Assembly (NCBI RefSeq): GCF_019429565.1
Contig: NZ_JAHXSA010000002.1
Location: forward strand, 62,001-126,000
Direction of reading: 5' to 3'
Source of the DNA: Schaalia sp. ORNL0103
GTDB lineage: Bacteria; Actinomycetota; Actinomycetes; Actinomycetales; Actinomycetaceae
DNA length: 64,000 nucleotides
The notes under the pieces: generated by a model
Told to the model about the DNA's origin: nothing
The model's database searches: none
What the model saw: only the letters and a program-made list of their open reading frames with translations
Position numbers and translations under genes: made by a program
Shown: positions 14,987 through 22,951 of the stretch, in pieces
Position numbering within the stretch: the first letter of the stretch is position 1
How the letters are laid out: each line of letters begins with the position of its first letter

Positions 14987-17542
14987 ATGTCCACTGACTC
15001 TGTGACGACCACTCCCGCGGCCGCCCCTTCTTCCCCTGAGGCCACCCCGGCCTCGGCCCCGGCCCCCCAGGTCGGCGAGGGCACCCGCGCCCACGCCGCC
15101 GACCTGCGGGCTCGCCTCATCGTCTCCGCGCCCCTGGGCATCCTCGCGATGATCCTGTCGATGGTGCCCGCCTGGCAGTTCACGGGGTGGCAGTGGGTCG
15201 TCGCGGTGGCCTCGATCCCGGTGGTGACGTGGGGCGCGTGGCCCTTCCACCGGGCGGCCTTCGCGGCGGGCCGCCACGGCTCGACGACAATGGACACGCT
15301 GGTCTCCCTCGGCGTTATCTCCTCGACGCTGTGGAGCTGGTGGGCGCTGCTGTGGGGCGGCGCCGGGATGCTCGGCATGCGCATGCACATGAGCCTGATC
15401 CCGCGCGCGGCGCACGCCGGCCACGCGGAGATTTACTTCGAGGGCGCATGCATGATCGTCGTGTTCCTGCTGACGGGACGCTACCTGGAGGCGCGCGCAC
15501 GCTACCGCGCGGGCGACGCGCTCCGTTCGCTGCTGAGCATGGGCGCGAAGGAGGCGACGCTCGTGAGCGTCGACCCCGCGACCGGCGAGCGCTCCGAGAG
15601 CGTCGTGCCCGCCTCGTCCCTGCAGGTCGGCGACCTCTTTGCGGTGCGCCCGGGCGAGAAGGTAGCAACCGACGGCGTCATCGTCGAGGGTTCCTCCGCC
15701 CTGGACACCTCGCTCCTGACGGGCGAGTCCGTGCCCGTGGACGCCGCCCCCGGCGACGCGGTGACGGGTGCGACCGTCAACACGTGGGGATCCCTGCTGG
15801 TGCGCGCCACACGCGTCGGCTCGGACACGACGCTCGCACAGATCGGGCGCATGGTCGCCGAGGCCCAGGCCGGAAAGGCTCCCGTCCAGCGCCTCGCAGA
15901 CCAGATTTCGGGCGTGTTCGTCCCGATCGTCATCGCCGTCTCCCTGCTGACGCTCGGGGGCTGGCTGCTCGCGGGCGGCGGCGTACAGGCCGCATTCACG
16001 GCGGCCGTCGCCGTTCTGGTCGTGGCGTGCCCATGCGCGCTCGGCCTGGCCACGCCAACCGCGATCCTCGTCGGGTCGGGGCGCGCCTCGCAGCTGGGCA
16101 TCCTCATCAAGAACGCCGAAATCCTCGAGCAGACACGTTCGATCGACACGATGCTGCTCGACAAGACGGGCACGGTCACCACGGGCGTCATGTCCCTCGA
16201 GTCGGTCGCAGTCGCACCCGGCGCGGGCGAGGCCTCGGCCCTGTCCCTCGCCGCCTCCGTCGAGTCCCTCTCCGAGCACCCCGTCGCCCGCGCCATCACG
16301 TTGGGTGCCGCAGACCGCGGCCTGTCGCTCGTCCCCGTGACGGCGTTCGCCAACCAGCCCGGGCTCGGCGTCGTCGGCATCACCACCCAGGGCGGCGTGC
16401 TGGTCGGCCGCCCGTCGTGGCTGGCTTCCCTGGGCATCGACGTGCCCGCCTCCCTCCTCGACGCCGTGCGCGAGGCCGAGGCCTCGGGCGCCTCCGCCGT
16501 CGTCGCGGCCCTCGCACCGCAGCTCGGCCAAGTGGCGACCACCGAGGCCGTCACCCCTATGCCCGAGGCCCACACGCACGTTGTCCTGCCCGGCCCCGAC
16601 GCCAAGCTGCCCCTCGCAACCCTCACCATGAGCGTGGGCGGCATGACCTGCGCCTCCTGCGTGCGCCGCGTCGAGCGCAAGCTCGGCAAGCTCGACGGCG
16701 TGAAGGCCGAGGTCAACCTCGCCACCGAATCCGCTCGCATCACGCTCACCGTCCCTCACAGCGACGAGGAGCTCGAGGCCGTCGTGAGCGCCGCCGGCTA
16801 CTCCGGCACCGTCACCTCCCGCTCTGAGGCCGCGACCGCCGACGGCGCACCCGCGGCTGGCGACAGCGCGGGTGGGGATACCGGTACCCCCACTCAACCC
16901 GGCACCACCCCGGGCGCGGGCGAGCGGGAGGGGGCCCAGGCCTCGTCCCTGGTGATCCCCGAGCGCGTCGAGGGCAGTGCGATCGCCGCGCTCGTCGTGC
17001 GCGACACGGTCAAGGAGTCCTCCGCGGATGCGATCGCTCAGCTGCGCGAGCTCGGCATCGAGCCGATCCTGCTGACCGGCGACAACGAGGCGGCGGCGCG
17101 CCACGTGGCAGACCAGGTCGGGATCGAGCGCGTCATCGCGGGAGTCCTGCCCGACGGCAAGCGCAACACCGTCGCCGATCTACAGGCCGAGGGCCGCACG
17201 GTCGCGATGGTGGGCGACGGCGTGAACGACGCGGCCGCACTCGCGCAGGCGAGCGCGAAGGGCCTGGGCATCGCGATGGGATCGGGCACGGACGTGGCGA
17301 TCGAGGTTGCGGACATGACGCTCATGAACTCGTCGCTCACCTCGGCGGCGACCGCGATCCGAGTGTCGCGTCGGACGCTGCGCATCATCAAGGAGAACCT
17401 CTTCTGGGCGTTCTTCTACAACGTGCTGATGGTGCCGCTCGCGATCGCTGGGCTCCTCTCCCCCATGCTGGCCAGCGCCGCGATGGCGTGCTCGTCGGTG
17501 TTCGTGGTCCTCAACTCGCTGCGCTTGCGCGCCGCGAAGTAG
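14987..17542 (+). CDS. copA: Copper-exporting P1B-type ATPase with HMA domain inserted in the ATP-binding region
   Basis: An 851-residue Cu(I) P-type ATPase. There is no N-terminal HMA domain; a Pro/Ala/Ser tail of about 35 residues leads into the first membrane helices. Key residues: the transmembrane CPC (Cys348-Pro-Cys350), the phosphorylated Asp392 in DKTG, SEHP (429-432) and GLGV of the N domain, TGDN (697-700), GDGVNDA in the P domain, and final helices with YN and MxxSS. Unusually, an HMA domain with GMTCASC (Cys555, Cys558) and a Gly/Thr/Pro linker (about 612-655) is inserted between the N-domain core and the return to the P domain. It is the export step of the csoR-copZ-copA module. 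Confidence 0.95.
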   Translation: MSTDSVTTTPAAAPSSPEATPASAPAPQVGEGTRAHAADLRARLIVSAPLGILAMILSMVPAWQFTGWQWVVAVASIPVVTWGAWPFHRAAFAAGRHGSTTMDTLVSLGVISSTLWSWWALLWGGAGMLGMRMHMSLIPRAAHAGHAEIYFEGACMIVVFLLTGRYLEARARYRAGDALRSLLSMGAKEATLVSVDPATGERSESVVPASSLQVGDLFAVRPGEKVATDGVIVEGSSALDTSLLTGESVPVDAAPGDAVTGATVNTWGSLLVRATRVGSDTTLAQIGRMVAEAQAGKAPVQRLADQISGVFVPIVIAVSLLTLGGWLLAGGGVQAAFTAAVAVLVVACPCALGLATPTAILVGSGRASQLGILIKNAEILEQTRSIDTMLLDKTGTVTTGVMSLESVAVAPGAGEASALSLAASVESLSEHPVARAITLGAADRGLSLVPVTAFANQPGLGVVGITTQGGVLVGRPSWLASLGIDVPASLLDAVREAEASGASAVVAALAPQLGQVATTEAVTPMPEAHTHVVLPGPDAKLPLATLTMSVGGMTCASCVRRVERKLGKLDGVKAEVNLATESARITLTVPHSDEELEAVVSAAGYSGTVTSRSEAATADGAPAAGDSAGGDTGTPTQPGTTPGAGEREGAQASSLVIPERVEGSAIAALVVRDTVKESSADAIAQLRELGIEPILLTGDNEAAARHVADQVGIERVIAGVLPDGKRNTVADLQAEGRTVAMVGDGVNDAAALAQASAKGLGIAMGSGTDVAIEVADMTLMNSSLTSAATAIRVSRRTLRIIKENLFWAFFYNVLMVPLAIAGLLSPMLASAAMACSSVFVVLNSLRLRAAK

Positions 17543-17550
17543 TCGCACAA

Positions 17551-17602
17551 ACGGCACGAGTGCCGCGTGGCCGGGTGTCCGGCTGCGCGGCACTCCTGCC
17601 GT
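17551..17602. terminator. Bidirectional terminator between copA and the protease operon
   Basis: Nested hairpin: ACGGCA (17551-17556) with TGCCGT (17597-17602), GAGTGCCGCG (17558-17567) with CGCGGCACTC (17586-17595), and an inner GCCGG/CCGGC. Confidence 0.8.
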
Positions 17603-17628
17603 ATTACGAGATCGCGCGGGTGTCATGG

Positions 17629-18798
17629 TCACTTCCGGTGGTAGCGCGGGCTGGTCCCCAGGTGGACGGTGATCGTCTTGTTGTCGTTAAAGATGACCCC
17701 TTCGTCCGTTCCGCGATAGACGTAGGACGACGGGAAGGATTCTGTCAGCGTGTCCCCTGCGATTCCGTCCATGTAGTCCTGCACCTCCTGGGCACTGGGG
17801 GAAGAGCCATTGGGCTTTGGAATAATGGGGTTCTCATCCGGGTACTGCGACGGATCCGTGTTAACCAATGACCCCAGAGCCGCCGCACCATAGCCGGTGT
17901 ACTTATCCCAGTTGTGATTGGGGTTCAGGCCCGTGCGAACCAGGAGCTGGAGGATCTGGTTGGTAGTGGCCTCGGGCCACCGCTGGCGCGCTAAAGCCAG
18001 CATGCCTGCCACAAGCGGCGCAGACACAGATGTCCCATTGACCGTTTGCGGTTGGTTTGTCGCAGGGTCGAAAGTGTTGAAGGGTCCGCCAAAAGCAGCT
18101 GTGACTACGCCGTCACCCCAGGAGGAGTAGGACGCGAACGTACCGTCGGCGTTAATCGCGGACACACCAACGACGCCAGAGAACCTGCTCAGGTGCGTCA
18201 CATTGTCGTCACTGGCGCCATTTCCGGCGGAGGCGACGATGATGACGCCCTTGCTGATCGCGTTGGCGATCGCCCACTTCAGCTCAGGACTCTCCTCCGA
18301 GACACTTTGCGAGACGGAAATGATCTGAGCACCGTCCTCAACGGCCTGGTTGATAAGGCTGGCGAAAGTGTTGAGCCGACCGCCATCGGAGCTGCATGTT
18401 CCGTTCGACGTCGTCGATGCCGTCGACGACTGGTAGGTGTACAAGGTCGCGTCGGGTGCCACACCGGTCTTGGGGGAAACAAGGATAATCGCCATGTCGG
18501 TGCCATGACGCTTCCCCTCGGGGGTCGCCTCCACCGTACAGCGGCTCTTGTCGGTGACGTTGGCCCCCTTGAGCGCAGGGTCACTCGTATCAACCGGACC
18601 GCCAATGGCAGCGATCGTGACGCCCTTACCGGTGTACCCCTTGGCGCGCACGGTATCCAGGGGATAGTAGGAGAAATAATCCTGTGAAGGCACCGCATCG
18701 TCAGCAAGAGCCGGGGTGGGTGCCAGCGTCAGAGCACCAACAGCCAGAGCCAGAGCGCAAACCGCGGTAGTCAGGGCGCGCGCGAGTGTCATGGTCAC
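17629..18798 (-). CDS. Subtilisin-like (S8) protein lacking the catalytic Asp
   Basis: A 389-residue secreted S8 fold protein: Sec signal peptide (about 32 residues, cleaved near ALADD), then the domain. It is highly similar to the upstream paralogue at 18795-20036. The His site (KRHGT, His98), the oxyanion Asn (VASAGNG) and the Ser site (NGTSVSAPLVAG) are present, but the Asp site reads AAIGGPVD where the paralogue has ALIDAGVN, so the catalytic Asp is Gly66. It is therefore probably a pseudoprotease or a much altered enzyme. Both paralogues end in the same HLGTSPRYHRK tail. The start overlaps the paralogue's stop by 4 nt. Confidence 0.85.
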   Translation of the reverse strand: MTMTLARALTTAVCALALAVGALTLAPTPALADDAVPSQDYFSYYPLDTVRAKGYTGKGVTIAAIGGPVDTSDPALKGANVTDKSRCTVEATPEGKRHGTDMAIILVSPKTGVAPDATLYTYQSSTASTTSNGTCSSDGGRLNTFASLINQAVEDGAQIISVSQSVSEESPELKWAIANAISKGVIIVASAGNGASDDNVTHLSRFSGVVGVSAINADGTFASYSSWGDGVVTAAFGGPFNTFDPATNQPQTVNGTSVSAPLVAGMLALARQRWPEATTNQILQLLVRTGLNPNHNWDKYTGYGAAALGSLVNTDPSQYPDENPIIPKPNGSSPSAQEVQDYMDGIAGDTLTESFPSSYVYRGTDEGVIFNDNKTITVHLGTSPRYHRK

Positions 18799-20036
18799 TT
18801 CCGGTGGTAGCGGGGGCTGGTTCCCAGGTGGAGCTGTGTCTTTAGCTCGGACTGGTACATGACGACGTTATCGTCGGCGCCTCGGTACACGTAGGAATCA
18901 GGGATCGCCCGGTTGTCAGCGGGATTGATGAGTCCGTCGGCGTAGTCGGCGACCTCATCAGCCGTGGGCTCGGAACCGCCTGGTTTGTTGAGAATCGGGT
19001 TCTCGTCCGGGTACTGTGAGGGATCGTCGATGACGAGTCCGCCGCCGTCAATAGCACCATAACCGGTGTACTGATTCCACTCGTGATTCGGGTTAAGACC
19101 AGAGTGGACGAGTGACTGGAGGATCTGGTTGGTGGTTGCGTCGGGCCACTTCTGGCGCGCCAACGCCAGCATGCCAGCGACGAGCGCAGTTGACACAGAA
19201 GTTCCGCTGACGGTTGTGGGCTCGTTGGTGGAGGGATCATACGAATTGTAAGGACCGCCGATAGCAGCAGTGACGACACCGTTACCCCAGGAGGAGTAGG
19301 ACGCGAACGTGCCGTCACTATTGATGGCAGAAACACCAACGACGCCGGACCACCGGCTGAGGTGACGGGAGTTTTCATCCTTCGTGTTATTTCCGACGGA
19401 TGCAACGATGATGACGCCGCGAGACACAGCGTTGGCGATCGCCCATTTGAGTTCCTTGCTGCTGTCGGATTCGCTCTGAGAGACGGAGATGATCTGGGCC
19501 CCGTCCTCGACTGCCTGGTTGATGAGAGCTCCGGTGGAATTTAGCGCCGCGCCGTTTGCTGTGCATGTTCCTTCGGATTGTGTTCCGGAGTTGGTGCTCT
19601 GGTAGGAGTACAGTGTCGCGTCGGGTGCGACGCCGGTGTAGGGCGAGACCAAAATGGTCGCCATATCAGTGGCGTGGCGCGTTCCCTCAGCGTTGCTCTC
19701 GACGGTGCACCGGCTCTTGTCGGTGACGTTCGCCCCTTTCAACGCGGGCGCACTCGTATTGACACCGGCATCAATGAGAGCAATCGTGACGCCTTTGCCC
19801 GTATATCCCTTCTGACGTGCAGAGTCAAATGAGTAGTAGGAGAAATACTCCTGGGAAGGCACAGTATCGTCCGCATAGGTCGGTGCTGGGGCCAGAGTGA
19901 GGGCCCCAGCTGCCAGCACGAGCGCGGAGGCGGCGGTGGTCAGGGCGCGCGCGGCGCGCCCCGCCCTCCCCACGAAAGCGAAGGGAGAACGGGGCGCGGC
20001 GTTGGAGGAGATGCTCACCACTGGCGCGGGTCCCAT
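18795..20036 (-). CDS. Subtilisin-like (S8) serine protease, secreted
   Basis: A 413-residue S8 protease with a signal peptide (hydrophobic core about residues 31-50, cleavage near YADD). The triad can be read as Asp89 (ALIDAG), His121 (RHATD, Ala in place of the usual Gly) and Ser280 (SGTSVSTALVAG), with oxyanion Asn in VASVGNN. Size and gene context recall mycosins of type VII loci, but there is no C-terminal membrane helix. An in-frame GTG at 20018 overlaps the preceding stop by 4 nt and may be the real start. Confidence 0.85.
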   Translation of the reverse strand: MGPAPVVSISSNAAPRSPFAFVGRAGRAARALTTAASALVLAAGALTLAPAPTYADDTVPSQEYFSYYSFDSARQKGYTGKGVTIALIDAGVNTSAPALKGANVTDKSRCTVESNAEGTRHATDMATILVSPYTGVAPDATLYSYQSTNSGTQSEGTCTANGAALNSTGALINQAVEDGAQIISVSQSESDSSKELKWAIANAVSRGVIIVASVGNNTKDENSRHLSRWSGVVGVSAINSDGTFASYSSWGNGVVTAAIGGPYNSYDPSTNEPTTVSGTSVSTALVAGMLALARQKWPDATTNQILQSLVHSGLNPNHEWNQYTGYGAIDGGGLVIDDPSQYPDENPILNKPGGSEPTADEVADYADGLINPADNRAIPDSYVYRGADDNVVMYQSELKTQLHLGTSPRYHRK

Positions 20037-21673
20037 CCGTCGTCAGTGCGCTTCGCCGGTGCGATGTCCTTGTCGGTGCCGGAGGTCTGCGACAGGGGAT
20101 TCACGTAGCCCGCGGGCAGCTCGTCCTCGTCGTCGTCGAACTTGAAGGCGACGTACCGGTTTTTGCGGCCCTTCTTGTCCTCCTTACCCGCGCCTGCACC
20201 TGCTCCTGCGCCGGCACCCATGAAGCCGCCGCCCGTCGAGCCACCCTTACCAGCAGCGGCAGCTCCGGCGGCACTGCCGCCGTTTGCGCCCGTGGTGCCG
20301 GTGACACCGGAGGAACCAGCAGCGCCGTTTGCGCCGCCAGCACCGGCTGCGCCCGCAGAGCCAGCGGGGGGAGTGTAGGAGCCGAAGCCGGAACCCGAGT
20401 AGGAGCCGACCTTCAGGCCAGCGGCCCCCGAAGCACCCAGACCGTTGGTCGAGCCGGTGACGCCGCGCATGCCCGCAGCACCCATGCGACCAGCACCGGA
20501 CAGGCCGCTGGCCGAGCCGGAACCGCCGAGGCCGTTCGCGCCGGCACCCGCGCCGCCGAAGCGACCAAAGACGCTCGAGCCGCCGAGGGAACCGGAGCCT
20601 CCGAAGCTGCCCGAGCCCATGCGGGCTGCGCCGCGCAGGCCGAGCGCGCCCGCGCCGAGGACGCCCGCGCCGCCGAGGCGGCCTGCCGTGGCGGAGTCGG
20701 AAGCCGCGCCGCCGTTGAGACGCCACAGCGGGTGATGAGCGTCCGCCGGCGGTGCTGGGGTGTGCCCATCGAGGACGCCGTTACGGTACGCCGTGCCGTT
20801 CGCGGGGGTGTGGAGTAGGTCGGTCCCCATGAGCTCCTGGGGGTCCGTAATCGGGTTCGTGCGCGACCCAAGCTCACCGTAGGCCGGCTCCTGAGTCGGG
20901 ATTGCGCCCGATGCGACCGTACGGTTACGCGCCGCGGCGGCGTCCGCCTCGCTCCACCAGGGCTGGGCGAAACCACCCGGGTACGTGCCCGAGGAAGGGT
21001 TTCGGCCCGCGGAACGGTCAAAGGAAGTGCTTGCGCCATTAGCCCAGTCGTCTACAGCTTTGGTAGCCTTTCGAGCATCCGCGCCGTACTCGAGGTCTTG
21101 TTTCTGCTGAGCATCCGCGATGGAACTGAGGGTCCGCATCGACATACTGAGTGCGCCCGTCATCGCATTCACCTGGGTGAGGATACGTGTTGCCGCGGCC
21201 TCGCGCTGGGCGTTGGCCTGGGCTTCTACCGCGTCCACGTAGGCAGCGCCGGTTGTGAAGCGCTTGCTCAACACAGAAATGCCGCCTCCGGGCGAGGAAC
21301 TGGGAACCATGACGACGGGGTTGTCGCGCATGGCGGCTGTATCGGCATCCAGGAGGGTTGGCGAGAGCAGCTCGGCTTCTTTGAGGGCTGCCTCCATTGC
21401 TCGACGGCCTACCTCGTAGGTTTCGTGACTCACTTGATAGTGGGCCTTGTAGCCGTTGATGCGCGCAACTGCCTTATCAACCCACGCATTCATGGCATCG
21501 GCTGTTTCTCCCACGAATCCTTGCGAGTCACGGTACTGCTTGAGGCGCTCAACGGATTCTTCGAGGCCTTTAATCGTTTGCTGGTGGTCGGATTCCCACG
21601 CGTCCAGATCGCGATTGGAGCGGGCGGCCTGCATGAAAACCTTGAGTCGCTCGTACATCGGTGACGACACCAT
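20015..21673 (-). CDS. Type VII-like protein: helical N-domain plus Gly/Ala-rich region
   Basis: A 552-residue protein. Residues 1 to about 200 are helical without a signal peptide, similar in layout to PPE/LXG-type N-domains. Residues about 310-500 are a low-complexity Gly/Ala/Ser region with many GAG, GSG and GAAG units. The last 45 residues form an acidic tail (KFDDDEDELPAGYVNP ending GWDPRQW). No toxin domain is recognised. It follows a WXG-like gene and precedes two subtilisin-like genes, the pattern of a type VII substrate locus. RBS AGGGG lies 8 nt before the ATG. Confidence 0.7.
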   Translation of the reverse strand: MVSSPMYERLKVFMQAARSNRDLDAWESDHQQTIKGLEESVERLKQYRDSQGFVGETADAMNAWVDKAVARINGYKAHYQVSHETYEVGRRAMEAALKEAELLSPTLLDADTAAMRDNPVVMVPSSSPGGGISVLSKRFTTGAAYVDAVEAQANAQREAAATRILTQVNAMTGALSMSMRTLSSIADAQQKQDLEYGADARKATKAVDDWANGASTSFDRSAGRNPSSGTYPGGFAQPWWSEADAAAARNRTVASGAIPTQEPAYGELGSRTNPITDPQELMGTDLLHTPANGTAYRNGVLDGHTPAPPADAHHPLWRLNGGAASDSATAGRLGGAGVLGAGALGLRGAARMGSGSFGGSGSLGGSSVFGRFGGAGAGANGLGGSGSASGLSGAGRMGAAGMRGVTGSTNGLGASGAAGLKVGSYSGSGFGSYTPPAGSAGAAGAGGANGAAGSSGVTGTTGANGGSAAGAAAAGKGGSTGGGFMGAGAGAGAGAGKEDKKGRKNRYVAFKFDDDEDELPAGYVNPLSQTSGTDKDIAPAKRTDDGWDPRQW

Positions 21674-21700
21674 GATTTAATCCCCTTGTCTCGAAATGTC

Positions 21701-22207
21701 TCAGTACTTGCGCGGACCGGGTGTAGTGGTAGGTGCCGAACCAGCGGAAGACGTTGAATGCGTCGGCCCCGATTGCATGGGGAGCTGAATAGGCGACTTA
21801 ATTCCAAAGGTCCCGAATAACTTGTCGAGCTCATGCTGCGCTGCCTTGGCTGCTACTGCGGCGTCGGACTTGTCGACTCGGTTGAGCGCCTCCTGAATCT
21901 TCGCGAGCTGGAGCTTGTTGTCCTGCTCTGTACCCGTGAAGTCCTTGAGAGTTGCGTTGATCTGAGCCTCGAAGGTGGAGATGAGTTCTGCTTCCTTCGC
22001 GAGGACTTTAGATATCTTGTCGAACAGAGCGGCGGAGGTGTCGCCCATGGACTGGGGGCCGTTCTCCTGCCCCCAGAACATCGTCTTCTGGGCAGCGCCC
22101 AGAGACGAGGAACCCTGCGCGGACGAAGTCACGGCATCGCCGCTCTCGACCACGTGAGCGGTTGCCGCTACCTGCTTCTCGCTGTCGACTCCTGCCTGAT
22201 CGGCCAT
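21701..22207 (-). CDS. WXG-like / EspC-like helical protein
   Basis: A 168-residue, Cys-free helical protein: a first helix ends at SLGAAQKTMFWGQENG (a W-G turn), then long amphipathic helices (about residues 65-130), then a Pro/Ser/Thr-rich tail. Longer than typical WXG100 proteins. GGAG lies 6 nt before the ATG. It probably pairs with the Gly-rich protein encoded 27 nt downstream. Function inferred from context only. Confidence 0.6.
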   Translation of the reverse strand: MADQAGVDSEKQVAATAHVVESGDAVTSSAQGSSSLGAAQKTMFWGQENGPQSMGDTSAALFDKISKVLAKEAELISTFEAQINATLKDFTGTEQDNKLQLAKIQEALNRVDKSDAAVAAKAAQHELDKLFGTFGIKSPIQLPMQSGPTHSTSSAGSAPTTTPGPRKY

Positions 22208-22264
22208 TCGTAGCTCCTTAAAATTGATGGAAGATGAAGAGAGCGCTGCGATGCGCCCAGTTGC

Positions 22265-22807
22265 TTACTTGGCGACCTTGAAGCGGCGGACCAGCGGCTG
22301 GTCAGGCTGGTCGGGGCCCTCGATCTTCAGGGTCCACACGTAGGTCAGGTCAGAGCCCGAACCCTCCACGTCCACGGTCCAGGACGAGTAGTACTCACAG
22401 TTCTGCTCCACGCACAGGTCGTAGGTGTCATTGCCCAGACGCCAGTAGTCGGTCGCCGACATCATCTGGTAGATCGTCTCATTCTTATTCACGACCGTCT
22501 GGCCCTTGGGATCCAGCTTGAACTTCTGCTGAGAGATCGACACAGGATCCTCGGCCACCAGCTGCGCGCCGACCATGTTGTTCAAGGCGACGGCCTTCGC
22601 AGCGATCTGCTTCTTCTGATCGCCCGACGCGGACTGCATCTGCTGCACCAGCTGCTGCTTCTGCCCCTGAGGAATGTTGGGCAGCTTGCTGATATCGGTG
22701 GCCTTAGAGCCACCCCCACCGAAGAGGGAGCAGCCCGACAGCGCAACGGCAGCGAGCAGCAGGGACGAGGTGGCCGCACATGCGCGACGGGACACGAGAG
22801 AGGACAT
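22265..22807 (-). CDS. Lipoprotein, first gene of the protease/type VII-like operon
   Basis: A 180-residue protein with signal peptide and lipobox LSGC (Cys26). A Gly-rich spacer and a Gln-rich helical stretch (QGQKQQLVQQMQSASG) are followed by a beta-rich domain with two close Cys (YDLCVEQNCEYY), probably a disulfide. GGAG precedes the ATG. It is separated by 57 nt from the WXG-like gene and likely shares its transcript. No family recognised. Confidence 0.75.
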   Translation of the reverse strand: MSSLVSRRACAATSSLLLAAVALSGCSLFGGGGSKATDISKLPNIPQGQKQQLVQQMQSASGDQKKQIAAKAVALNNMVGAQLVAEDPVSISQQKFKLDPKGQTVVNKNETIYQMMSATDYWRLGNDTYDLCVEQNCEYYSSWTVDVEGSGSDLTYVWTLKIEGPDQPDQPLVRRFKVAK

Positions 22808-22951
22808 ATTTTTCTCCTGCTTTCAGATGAACCAATCATATGCGAGAAAGAGGACGCCGTGGTGCTATGCACACTCGATGCTCACTCAGCGCAATAAAGC
22901 TGTCATTCGTCTAGTGAACCCAGCCGCATTGAACGTGCAACGCCTGTCGTA

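Noticed and set aside
14957-17104. Minus-strand 715-codon frame opposite copA
   Set aside because: Low-complexity shadow; copA on the plus strand has all P-type ATPase motifs.
17629-20036. Idea that both tandem subtilisin-like proteins lack the catalytic His because HGTH/HATH reads HGTD/HATD
   Set aside because: In subtilisin the catalytic His is the first His of HGTH, which is present in both; only the Asp of the downstream copy is missing.
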